Source: JAEKLB01 sp050249235
GTDB taxonomy: Bacteria > Actinomycetota > Acidimicrobiia > Acidimicrobiales > CADCSY01
Length of the DNA: 16,736 nt
Direction: 5' to 3'
NCBI GenBank assembly: GCA_050249235.1
Contig: JBFWQW010000061.1
Location: 1 to 16,736, forward strand
In this document: one piece after another, positions 1 through 7,700 of the stretch
Layout: each line of letters begins with the position of its first letter
How positions within the stretch are numbered: position 1 is the first letter of the stretch
Translations under genes and position numbers: made by a program
The notes under the pieces: generated by a model
What the model was told of the DNA's origin: nothing
The model's database searches: none
The model's input: only the letters and a program-made list of their open reading frames with translations

Positions 1-220
1 AGTTGGGAGACAATCGTTCCTCGACTCTCACTTCCCGCAGGAAGGATGAGCGATTGCCGTTCTCCACCACGGCATGAGCGTTGCCAGGCACTATCGGTGC
101 GCACAGGGGCCCGTGTCAAGAAAAAGGTTTCTACGGAACTTGTTGCATCAGGGGCGGATCGAGCGTCCGTACGCTGGACGATCGCCTGCCAGCGAATCGT
201 CTACCGGTCTCCCGACTGGA
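1..220. other. Left flank, no recognisable gene
   Basis: I see no convincing gene here; short open frames cross it but none resembles a known family or has a ribosome binding site. It lies outside the tRNA-like end at 221, so it is probably host chromosome next to the integrated element (inference). Two small structures are visible: an imperfect direct repeat (ATGAGCGATTGCC at 46-58 and ATGAGCGTTGCC at 74-85), and a 6-bp stem with an 8-nt loop at 55-74 (TGCCGT/ACGGCA) without a T-run. Confidence 0.5.
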
Positions 221-245
221 TGGTGGGCGAGGGGGGACTTGAACT
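221..245 (-). repeat. tRNA 3'-end fragment, candidate left attachment site (attL)
   Basis: Read on the minus strand, 245-221 looks like the end of a tRNA: a T-loop TTCAAGT, a run of C for the 3' side of the T-stem, an acceptor strand CTCGCCC, discriminator A and CCA at 223-221. The expected partner strand GGGCGAG is absent further along, and the 5' side of the T-stem (CGGAG) pairs poorly, so this is a fragment and not a working tRNA. Such fragments mark the distal junction of elements that integrate into tRNA 3' ends. The orientation places the element to the right, in agreement with the integrase at the opposite edge. The amino-acid type cannot be assigned. Confidence 0.65.
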
Positions 246-516
246 CCGATCCAAGGCCTTTTGATCGATGATGGTCGGTGTTGAAAAGTGCCGCTGACCT
301 GCGACTTTGTCGATCGGCGTGCTGGAGCGTGTTGACGGCTTCTACCGGATTTCAACCCGTCCGGTAGAAGTCCGGTAGAAGTTTCGGTAGAAGTCGGGGA
401 CCCACCCGGGCCGCGAGAACCGGGCGCGAGACTGGGCCCGTGCTCGTGCTCCGAGGCCCGGCCGGTCGGCGCCGGCGCCCGAGGCTGCATCGAGTTCGGG
501 CGCGACAAGCGGGACC
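246..516. other. Non-coding left end of the element
   Basis: About 270 bases without a supported gene between the tRNA-like fragment and the first coding region. The notable content is a cluster of short repeats at 338-394, listed separately. I see no clear promoter for the downstream gene and no terminator. Confidence 0.5.
338..394. repeat. CGGTAGAAGT repeat cluster, candidate integrase/excisionase arm sites
   Basis: Three direct copies of CGGTAGAAGT lie at 362-371, 373-382 and 385-394, about one helical turn apart (starts 11 and 12 bp apart). An inverted copy, CTTCTACCGG, is at 339-348, and a shorter match TCTACCGG lies at 200-207. Tyrosine recombinases of the lambda type bind arm sites of this size about 100-200 bp inside the att core, and excisionases bind short tandem repeats; the cluster is 115-175 bp from the tRNA-like core. 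The binding role is inference. A plasmid-type iteron role is less likely because no replication initiator is visible. Confidence 0.5.
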
Positions 517-1080
517 GTGTTCCAGCTCAAGGTCACGCTGCAGGACACCAAGCCGCCGATCTGGCGTCGCGTCCTCGTCGACGGGAGCGCCACGCTCGAC
601 CACGTCCACGAGGTCATCCAGGCTGCGTTCGGCTGGTGGAACTACCACCTGCACGAGTTCGAGGTCGGGCGCACGCGCTACGGCGTCCCCGATCCGGACG
701 AGGACTGGGGCGAGCCGCCGCGCGACGAGCGACGCACCCGCCTCGATGCGATCGCCAGCGAGGGTTCGACCTTCCGCTACACCTACGACTTCGGCGACGG
801 CTGGGAGCACCGGGTCGCAGTCGAAAAGGTCCTCCCCGCCGGCAGCGTCGCCACCGTCCCGGCCTGCATCGATGGTCGACGGGCGTGTCCACCCGAGGAC
901 TGCGGCGGGACCTGGGGCTACCGCGAGCTGCTCGCTATCCGCGCCGACCCCAACCATCCCGAGCACGACGAGCGACAGGATTGGCTCGGCCGGCCGTTCG
1001 ACCCCGAGGCCTTCGATCCGAGCGAGTTCGAGAAAAACCTCCGCAACAGCCAGCTCGCCGTCTTCGACGACGAGGCATAA
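517..1080 (+). CDS. pRiA4b ORF-3-like family protein
   Basis: A 187-residue protein matching the plasmid pRiA4b ORF-3 / IS1096 passenger-like family. The biochemical role of this family is not established; members are frequent on plasmids and mobile elements. Hallmarks: the N-terminal stretch QLKVTLQDTKPPIWRRV (residues 3-19), a following helix ending FGWWNYHLHEF (38-48) with the HLH pair at 44-46, the signature YDFGDGWEH (90-98), and a cysteine-rich segment with C117, C124 and C129 leading into GGTWGY, which could bind a metal. The GTG at 517 is the only plausible start, since in-frame stops lie at 376 and 388 and no ATG, GTG or TTG intervenes. There is no clear ribosome binding site. It ends 5 bp before the promoter of the toxin-antitoxin pair, which therefore appears to be expressed separately. 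Confidence 0.85.
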   Translation: MFQLKVTLQDTKPPIWRRVLVDGSATLDHVHEVIQAAFGWWNYHLHEFEVGRTRYGVPDPDEDWGEPPRDERRTRLDAIASEGSTFRYTYDFGDGWEHRVAVEKVLPAGSVATVPACIDGRRACPPEDCGGTWGYRELLAIRADPNHPEHDERQDWLGRPFDPEAFDPSEFEKNLRNSQLAVFDDEA

Positions 1081-1128
1081 GTACTTCACCATCCATAAGC
1101 ACGGTGCTTATACTGATGTTGTGCTTAT
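1077..1128. promoter_or_regulatory. Operator cluster of ATAAGCAC boxes at the toxin-antitoxin promoter
   Basis: A perfect 17-bp palindrome (8-bp arms around one base) lies at 1095-1111: ATAAGCAC then GTGCTTAT. A further GTGCTTAT is at 1121-1128 and a variant ATAAGTAC at 1077-1084. The outer boxes sit 18 and 17 bp from the inner ones, so the four boxes form a near-symmetric array centred on 1103, each pair separated by under two helical turns. The array covers the predicted -35 to -10 region and the start codon. AbiEi antitoxins are known to bind inverted repeats in their own promoters and repress them; the same role here is inference. Confidence 0.7.
1085..1121 (+). promoter_or_regulatory. 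Predicted promoter of the AbiE-like operon, possibly leaderless
   Basis: A good -10 hexamer, TATACT, lies at 1109-1114, with a weaker -35, TTCACC, at 1085-1090 (18-bp spacer). Transcription would begin near 1121, exactly where an in-frame GTG codon lies. There is no Shine-Dalgarno sequence, so the message may be leaderless. The palindrome at 1095-1111 overlaps the -10, so a bound repressor would block RNA polymerase. Confidence 0.55.
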
Positions 1129-2146
1129 GGACGCCGTCCAGGCCCTACGGAGTGCTGGGGTGGACGTCGTCGTCGGTCAGTCCGCCGATGATGCCGGGAT
1201 GGACGCCGTCCTCGAGGTCAGTGCTGGCAGTGCGCGGTCACGCTTCGCCGTCGAGGTGAAGGGCCGAGCGCCGTACCCGAACGAGCTGAGCCATCTCGCC
1301 GCGCAGCGGAAGCGCATCGCGCGCAACGGGGAGCCGATGCTCGTCGCGCCGTTCGTCAACGACGCACTCGCGTCCGCCCTCCGAGCCGCCGGCTGGTCAT
1401 GGGCCGACGGACAAGGGAACTTCGACCTGCGCGCGCCCGGCCTCGTCCTCCGCCAACGAAAGACGTTCACCCCGCCGAAGCCACGGCGATCGAAGCTGCC
1501 GCAGGGCTCCGGCAGCCTCGCCATCGTCCGCGCACTGATCCGGTTCGGCGAAGGCGAGGAGGAAGAACCGACGGCCACCGCGCTGGCAGCGCAGGCGAAG
1601 GTCTCGCAGCCGCGCGCCTCGCAAGTCCTCCATCAGCTGCTCGACCTCCACCTCGTCGAGCGAACCGAGGATGGGCGCTGGTCGCCCCGCCGCGAGGCCC
1701 TCCTCGACCGGTTCCTCGGCGACTACCGAGGACCTGGCGGATCAGAGCAGTACCTGTACAGCCTCGACCCACCTACGGATGTCGCCGTCCGCGCGGCGCG
1801 CCTTGCATCGCCAGACCGGCCGATCGTCGTGTCGGCCGATGTCGGACCCGACCTGCTCCTCGCGTGGCGACGCCCAAGCGTGGTGATCCTCTACGCGCGT
1901 GGCGCAGTCGATCCTGCGGAGCTCGATCTCGTCGACGCACAAGGTCGCCACGACGCCAACATCATCCTGCGAAGCCCGCGGGACCTGTCCGTCTTCCCCG
2001 TCCCTCAGCTGGTCGCCGAGCTACGGGGCGCGGAGATCCCGCTCGCCGATCCCACACAACAGGTCTGGGACCTGCAGGATCTCGGTGGAGCTGACCGGCT
2101 CGAGGCCGCAGGCATGCTGCGCGAATGGCTGCTGAAGCGCCCCTGA
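1127..2146 (+). CDS. AbiEi-like type IV antitoxin / winged-helix autorepressor
   Basis: A 339-residue protein, probably the antitoxin and transcriptional repressor of an AbiE-like type IV pair. The N-terminal 115 residues resemble a nuclease-like fold: D26, then E43-V-K45 in RFAVEVKGR, then a region LVAPFVNDALASALRAAGW and GNFDLRAPGL (98-106) that I recognise from AbiEi-family proteins. A winged helix follows at about 148-186 (ATALAAQAKVSQPRASQVL, then ERTEDGRW for the wing). The C-terminal 150 residues contain no motif I can name. I use ATG 1127; the in-frame GTG at 1121 fits the promoter better if the message is leaderless and would add two residues. The frame stays open far upstream, but that part is a shadow of the preceding gene. 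It overlaps the toxin gene by 22 bp, implying coupled translation. Catalytic activity of the N-terminal domain is not implied. Confidence 0.7.
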   Translation: MDAVQALRSAGVDVVVGQSADDAGMDAVLEVSAGSARSRFAVEVKGRAPYPNELSHLAAQRKRIARNGEPMLVAPFVNDALASALRAAGWSWADGQGNFDLRAPGLVLRQRKTFTPPKPRRSKLPQGSGSLAIVRALIRFGEGEEEEPTATALAAQAKVSQPRASQVLHQLLDLHLVERTEDGRWSPRREALLDRFLGDYRGPGGSEQYLYSLDPPTDVAVRAARLASPDRPIVVSADVGPDLLLAWRRPSVVILYARGAVDPAELDLVDAQGRHDANIILRSPRDLSVFPVPQLVAELRGAEIPLADPTQQVWDLQDLGGADRLEAAGMLREWLLKRP

Positions 2147-2967
2147 CCCGCCTCGTCCTCGGCGCCGCCTCTGTCGCCGACGACCTTGGCTATGTCGCGC
2201 TCGCCGACCTCGGCCGCGCGCTCAGCCCAGACGTCGGCACGAACTACCGCGTCATCGGTGGTCACATGGTCACGGCGCTCGTGGCGCGCTGGCAGCTGGG
2301 CGCCGACCTGTACCGCGAGACAGGCGACACGGACCTCGGTGTTCCTCCCGTCATCGTCCGAGATCACCTGGTGATCGAGCGTCTGCTGGACCTCGGCTAC
2401 GAGCGGGTCGCCGGGAACCGCTTCGCCAAGACGCTCGGCGACGTTCCGGTGCGCATCCCAGGTGAAGCCGACTCGCCTCCGCAAGCAGTGATCGATGTGC
2501 TCGTGCCCGCGTACACGAGCCGCGCGCGCAACGACCGTCGAGTGAGCGATGACCTCGTGACCACCGAGGTGCTCGGGCTGCCCACCGCTCTCAACCGGCC
2601 ACCAGCGCTCCTGGCGCTGGAGATGCACCGGCTCAACGGCGAGCGCCTCGAGGTCGAGATCGCGTTCCCAGACGAGGTGGCAGCACTCGTTCTGAAGGCG
2701 TTCGCCACTCGGGTCCGCAACAAGGACACCGACGTCGTGGATGTCTGGCGTTGTCTGGAGGTCGCGTTCGCAGCCGGCGTCAACTCGCACGAATTCGCCG
2801 AAGGCGATCGCGCCGAGGCGGCGGCGCACGTCCGCGCCCTGTTCGAGCGGCGCGACGGGGCGGGAATGCGCGCACTCGAGGCGGAGCAGCGACTCTCCGG
2901 CGCTGCTGCGGACGAGCGGTTCACCAGGCTGCGGGCACTCACGGAGAGAGTCCTCGGAAGGGTGTAG
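2125..2967 (+). CDS. AbiEii-like nucleotidyltransferase toxin
   Basis: A 280-residue protein with the outline of an AbiEii-type nucleotidyltransferase toxin. The polymerase-beta-like motif is visible as IGGHMVTAL (44-52) followed by ETGDTDLGV (65-73), with G45-G46 in place of the usual GS/GG and candidate metal-binding aspartates D68 and D70. A segment LALEMHRLNGERLEVEIAFP and a helix ALVLKAFATRVRNKDTDVVD carry the lysine-containing region typical of these toxins (KAFA, then RNKDTDV). Related toxins transfer nucleotides to RNA or other targets and arrest growth, giving abortive infection; the substrate here is unknown. Its start overlaps the end of the antitoxin gene, the expected type IV operon order. 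It runs convergently toward the OLD-like gene, 60 bp away. Confidence 0.7.
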   Translation: MAAEAPLTRLVLGAASVADDLGYVALADLGRALSPDVGTNYRVIGGHMVTALVARWQLGADLYRETGDTDLGVPPVIVRDHLVIERLLDLGYERVAGNRFAKTLGDVPVRIPGEADSPPQAVIDVLVPAYTSRARNDRRVSDDLVTTEVLGLPTALNRPPALLALEMHRLNGERLEVEIAFPDEVAALVLKAFATRVRNKDTDVVDVWRCLEVAFAAGVNSHEFAEGDRAEAAAHVRALFERRDGAGMRALEAEQRLSGAAADERFTRLRALTERVLGRV

Positions 2968-3006
2968 CCGCCGTCCGAGGTAGGCACCAAGCCGCTCACG
3001 GCGTGC
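2952..3006. terminator. Hairpins between convergent genes, possible terminators
   Basis: Two inverted repeats occupy the toxin end and the short convergent gap. One is CCTCGGA/TCCGAGG (2952-2958 and 2974-2980, 15-nt loop), which straddles the toxin stop codon. The other is a bulged hairpin at 2984-3006 (GCAC-GCCG, loop CTCA, CGGC-GTGC). Neither has a T-run, so a terminator role rests only on position and stem strength. Confidence 0.3.
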
Positions 3007-3027
3007 ATCAAGTTGGCATGTCTGCAG

Positions 3028-4770
3028 TCACCTACGAGCCAGCAACTCCTCGATTCTGTCGAACACTCTCGCGACTTCGGAGTCGATCTCGAGAGGGCGA
3101 GCCGCCTTCGCGAGCTTTGCAGCGGATACCGGTCGGCAACTGCGAGCAACGGCCTCAGCGTTGAATCGGCTCAGGACCTCCTTCGGTGGAACAAGACCAA
3201 CCCGGCGCGCTGGGTCAGCCCAAGCGGACGCGAACTGAGGCTCGAAATCCTCGATGACATTCACTCGGTGCGTGGTTGGTCCCACGCGTTCCTCCTCAGC
3301 TGCCGCTAGCGCACGGGCGAAGACCTTGCCGCGGAATGTCTCCACCACCGTGTCCAAGATGGTCGACGCCTCGTCGCGCCCTAGTCCACTCACCCGTGCG
3401 AGCACCGAGGGAACCAAGAGATAGCTCTCGATCTCCTTACGACTCCATATGTGACATCCAATCCCGATGGCATCGAACTCGCTGACGATCGCCTCGCAAA
3501 CGGCATCGCTTCGATAGTCCCGATCGAGAATCACGAAGCTCTGCACGCTTCCTTCAAGGAACTCGTCGACCAGGATCTTGAACGGCGTCACGTTCGTCCG
3601 ATTGCTGAACCCATCCAATGGCACGACGGCGAGCCCGGCCTCGTCTGCGATCCGCCCTGCTCCAGCTGACCGAGCAAGGCTCCGAATGATCTTCATGTCC
3701 TTGCCCTCGACGAACAGTGCAACGTTCGAACGCAGGGCCCGAGCGATTCGAACGTTGAACTGGCTTCCGATGGCTTCAGCGCTGAAGGTCAGTCCGTCGG
3801 AGCCCCGCACGGCCCGTCTACGAGACTTATCGACCCAGAGCACGTTCTCCGTATGCGCCTCACCGAGCACTTCCGGCGAGTGGCTCGCGAGGATGGTTTG
3901 CGCGTCGGTCTCCTCGAGGATCTGAACGAGTCGTCGCTGGAGATCAGCGTGAAGGTAGATGTCCGGCTCATCAAGGATCAGGACGTCGGAGGCCCGGAGC
4001 CGATGGACTTGGTAGAGGACCTGGAGCCAGACCTGGATCCCGTCACCTGCCCAGCAAATCTCCTTCGAGACGCGGGCTCCTTCGTCTTCATAGAACAGAT
4101 CAAGCTGCGCGCCCCCAGGAGCCATGCGGACCTCGAGCGACCGAAGCTCGATCTCCGGTGCCCACCGGCGCAAGAGCTCGCGATAGCCGTCGAACTCCTC
4201 GGACGGCATCAGATGCAGTTCATTCCTGAAATGACGACTAGAGAGCCTGCCGCCGAGGTCTCGCTTCACCGTCTTCGTCTCCAGAAGCGGCTCTGAGCGT
4301 TCGATCGGCGCGAGCATGGGCACCACACCGAGGGTCGGAAACACTGCCCGCACGGCTGCTGGCGTCCGCGGCTGGGGCCGATTGTCGACTTCGACGAAGA
4401 AGAACGGTGACGCTGGCTCATCGTCGTCGTCCAGGCCGACGGGCCAGATGGCGCGCAGGTGAGCGCCGTTGTCGAACACGAGGTGAATCGAAGTCTCGAC
4501 GTCTCGGAACTCGTGGCGCAGGTTCTCCTCGACAAGGCCGAGCCGCTCAGCGTCGAAGCCGTAGCCGAGGTACTGGTTGGATCTGAACCTGCCAGCGCGA
4601 TCGGGTCGTACTCGACTCGCCTGGCGAAGCAGCCCCGAGCACAGCCTGAGCGCCGACAACAACGTTGACTTGCCCGCGTTGTTTGGTCCGACCACAAACG
4701 TGCTCGGCCCGAACGTTGCTGTCAGGCGCTCAAATGCCTTGAAGTTCTCGAGTTCGACGCGCTTCAGCAC
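3028..4770 (-). CDS. OLD/PARIS-like ATPase with C-terminal TOPRIM nuclease domain
   Basis: A 580-residue probable antiphage nuclease. The ABC/SMC-like ATPase half has Walker A GPNNAGKST (28-36), a signature-like WAGDGIQ (240-246), Walker B VLILDEPDIYLH (263-274) and the switch histidine in ASHSPE (H297). The C-terminal half carries TOPRIM motifs: LFVEGKD (352-358, E355) and ILDRDYR (414-420, D416 and D418), followed by EIESYLL (446-452), which recalls the DUF4435/AriB type. OLD, Gabija GajA and PARIS proteins share this ATPase-plus-TOPRIM plan. No UvrD-like GajB partner or separate AriA/AriB pair is present, so it may act alone or with the Hsd complex. GTG start at 4770, with GGAAG upstream. 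It begins 16 bp after hsdR on the same strand and so is probably the fourth gene of that operon. Its DNA looks less GC-rich by eye than the hsd genes, hinting at separate origin. Confidence 0.8.
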   Translation of the reverse strand: MLKRVELENFKAFERLTATFGPSTFVVGPNNAGKSTLLSALRLCSGLLRQASRVRPDRAGRFRSNQYLGYGFDAERLGLVEENLRHEFRDVETSIHLVFDNGAHLRAIWPVGLDDDDEPASPFFFVEVDNRPQPRTPAAVRAVFPTLGVVPMLAPIERSEPLLETKTVKRDLGGRLSSRHFRNELHLMPSEEFDGYRELLRRWAPEIELRSLEVRMAPGGAQLDLFYEDEGARVSKEICWAGDGIQVWLQVLYQVHRLRASDVLILDEPDIYLHADLQRRLVQILEETDAQTILASHSPEVLGEAHTENVLWVDKSRRRAVRGSDGLTFSAEAIGSQFNVRIARALRSNVALFVEGKDMKIIRSLARSAGAGRIADEAGLAVVPLDGFSNRTNVTPFKILVDEFLEGSVQSFVILDRDYRSDAVCEAIVSEFDAIGIGCHIWSRKEIESYLLVPSVLARVSGLGRDEASTILDTVVETFRGKVFARALAAAEEERVGPTTHRVNVIEDFEPQFASAWADPARRVGLVPPKEVLSRFNAEAVARSCRPVSAAKLAKAARPLEIDSEVARVFDRIEELLARR

Positions 4771-4786
4771 CCTGACTTCCGGCTTC

Positions 4787-7700
4787 TCAGTCCTCTGCTC
4801 GCAACGCCAGGTAGACCTCGCGGCCGTAGCTCGCCTTGAGGTCCTCGGCGAAGCCCTTATCGTCGTTGATGGCCTTGAAGATGTCGGCGTTGGCGTCCAT
4901 GCGGGAAAGCACGGTGGTCAGGAACTTCTTGGCGAAGACGATGAGGAAGTTGTCGAGGGTGTTGGCCCTGGCCTGAGCGGCGAGCTCGGGGTCGGCTACC
5001 CAGTCGCCCTTGAACTGCTCGAACAGGAGGGCGTCGGTAATGGTGAGGTTGAGCGCGTGCCGCTCGTTGAGCCGGTCGATGATCGCCGACAGCCGCTCGG
5101 TCTGGGGGTCCGGCGACGCGCCGCCGGCGCCGGGGAGAGCGCTGAGCGGGTCATCGTCCGCTGGCGTGCCAGCGAGGCTGGCGTCGACCTCGGCGGACTT
5201 CTCGATGCGGAGGTGGGTCAGCTCGACCTCGGCTCCGAGGTCGAGGCTGCCGTCGTTGGGTCGCTTCGGCAGGTTCGACAGGAGTGACTTCGCCCACACG
5301 TAGAGCTTCTCCAGGTCGTTGTCGGTCCACGTCACGATCTGTGAGAGGAACGAGTAGGCGCGGATGAACGCGTCGAGATCGGAGCGGAACCGCTCCTGGT
5401 CGTCGTCGTCGAGTTCGCTCTTGAACCGCTCGACGGCGCCGGCGAGCGCCGAGTAGAGCGCGCCGTTGCCCTTGCGCTGATCGGGTGCGACGAGCGAGAA
5501 CACCGACCAGTAGTGCTCGACCTCGGCGACGGTGAACACGCCTGCCGACTCGATCGCGCCTGCGAAGCCGTAGAGGACGTTGCCGTCCACGGGCTCGACG
5601 ATGGTGGTGTCATAGAACGGCTTGAACCCCTCGGCGATCGTGTCGGGGTCGTTGCGGAAGTCGAGGACGAAGGTGTCGGTCTTGCCGGGGTGGGTCCGGT
5701 TGAGTCGGGCGAGGGTCTGCACGGCGTTGACACCCTCGAGCTTCTTGTCGACGTACATGGTGTGCAGCAGGGGAGCGTCGAAGCCGGTCTGGAACTTCTC
5801 CGCGACGATCATCACCTGGAACTCGGCGGGGTCGTAGGGCGGTGACGGCTCGCCCTTGAACCGGCCTGCCGTCTGCGACTCGGGGAACCCGTTCATCCCG
5901 GCTTCGGTGTATGCCGTGGCCGGATCGTCGGGATCGATCACCTTCCCGGAGAACGCGACGAGCGCTTTCACGTCGGTGATGTGCGCATCGGCCAGGTACC
6001 GGTCGATCGCCTGCTTGTACCGCACGGCGTGGAGACGGCTGGCGGTGACGACCATCGCCTTGGCCTTGCCGCCGATCTGCTGCGCGACGTGACCGCGGAA
6101 GTGGTCGACGACGATCTTCGCCCGCTGCGCGAGGTTGTGCGGGTGCAGCGAGATCGCCTTGGCGATCTGCGCTGACGCCTTGCCCTTCTCGACCTCGGGG
6201 TCTCCCGGCCCCGCCTGCTTCACCCGCCAGTAGACACCGAACGGTGTGTAATGCCGCAGGACGTCCAGGATGAAGCCTTCCTCGATCGCCTGGCGCATCG
6301 AGTACGTGTGGAACGGCACCTTCAGGTCTGAGCCCGCCGCTGCGGTGCCGAACAACTCGACGGTGCGCGGCTTGGGCGTGGCGGTGAACGCGAAGAACGA
6401 CAAGTTCTCTTGGTGGGCGCGCGCCGCGACCGCCTCGTTCAGCTTGTCCTCAGCGGTGACCGGCTCCCCGGCCTCTTCTTTCTCGGCGATCTCGAGCCGG
6501 GCTTCCTCCGAACCGGCACCCAGCGCAGCCTTCAGGTCGCGCGCTGCCTCCCCGGTCTGCGACGAGTGCGCCTCGTCGACGATCACCGCGTAGTTGCGGC
6601 GTCCGATGCCCTCGATCTTGTCGAGCACGAACGAGAACGTCTGCAGCGTGCAGACGACGATCCGCGCCTGCTCGCCGGCCAGTGCCTCGGCGAGCTTCGT
6701 CGACTTGGCTCCTTCCTTGTCCTCCACGCGGACGACGACACCGGCGACCGACTCGAACTGGGCGATCGTCGCCGAGAGCTGGTCGTCGAGGACGCGCCGG
6801 TCGGTGATGACCACGACCTTGTCGAAGACGGCCTTGTCGTGGTCGTCGTGGAGCTTCGACAGGCGGTGCGCCAACCAGGCGATGGAGTTCGACTTGCCCG
6901 AGCCCGCTGAGTGCTGGGCGAGGTAGCGACGCCCGGGGCCGTGGACGCGCGCGTCGGCTTCGAGCCGCAGCACGCAATCCCACTGGTGGTACCGCGGGAA
7001 GATCACCCTTCCCGTCGCCTTGCCACTCTCGTCGATCTCGGTGTGGATGAAGCGGCCGAGAAGGTCGAGGAAGCAGTCGCGCTGCCAGACCTCCTCCCAC
7101 AGGTACGCCGTGGCGTGCTTGCCGCCCGTCGCCGGCGGGTTCCCGGCGTGCCCGTTGTGGCCGCGGTTGAACGGCAGGAACTCCGTGGCTGCTCCTGCCA
7201 ACCGAGTCGTCATGAACGCGAGGTAGGGATCGACGGCGAAGTGCACCACGGCCCGCTTGGCGAGGAACGGGTCGTTCGGGTCGCGGTCGGTCCGGTACTG
7301 CGCCTTCGCGTCCTCGACGGTTTGGTTCGTCAGCTCGTTCTTCAGCTCGACGGTCCCCACTGCCAACCCGTTCACCCACAGACAGAGGTCGAGGGTCTTC
7401 GTGTGCTTGGCGTTGTAGCGCTGCTGTCGGGTGACCGTCACGCGGTTGGCGGCGTACCGCTCGACGAGCAGCGGTGTCAGGCCGTGCGCCGGCTTGAAGT
7501 AGCAGAGATCGAACTTGAGCCCCCAGCCCTTGACGCCGTGTCGGAGCACGTCGACGGTCCCCCGCTTGTCGAGCTCGGCTGCCACGCGCTTGCGGAACTC
7601 GATCTGGGCCCGATCCGGGTCGTTGCCCATCTGCACGAGGAGCTTGTTCCACTCCTCGATCTGCGTCTGCCCGATGAACGTGAGCAGCTCTGCCGGGGCG

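Noticed and set aside
46..271. Two short plus-strand open frames across the tRNA-like fragment
   Set aside because: No ribosome binding site or recognisable domain; they read through the tRNA-like sequence in the opposite direction, a common source of spurious calls.
361..394. CRISPR array
   Set aside because: Repeats are only 10-11 bp with 1-2-bp gaps and there are no spacers or cas genes.
361..394. Plasmid replication iterons
   Set aside because: Repeat spacing would fit, but no replication initiator is visible and the position by the att-like site fits recombinase or excisionase binding better.
440..1120. Upstream extension of the antitoxin frame, giving a 568-residue product
   Set aside because: The extension is arginine- and serine-rich low-complexity sequence lying in another frame over the pRiA4b ORF-3-like gene, and recognisable sequence starts only near 1121-1127.
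2991..3309. Small plus-strand frames at the 3' end of the OLD-like gene
   Set aside because: They overlap the C-terminal coding region of the OLD-like protein, without initiation signals.
3028..4770. Gabija GajA
   Set aside because: The ATPase-TOPRIM plan and length fit, but a GajB UvrD-like helicase gene is missing on either side, so the specific system name is not supported.
4577..5287. Plus-strand open frames opposite hsdR and the OLD-like gene
   Set aside because: They oppose well-supported coding sequence with conserved motifs; composition is that of a shadow.
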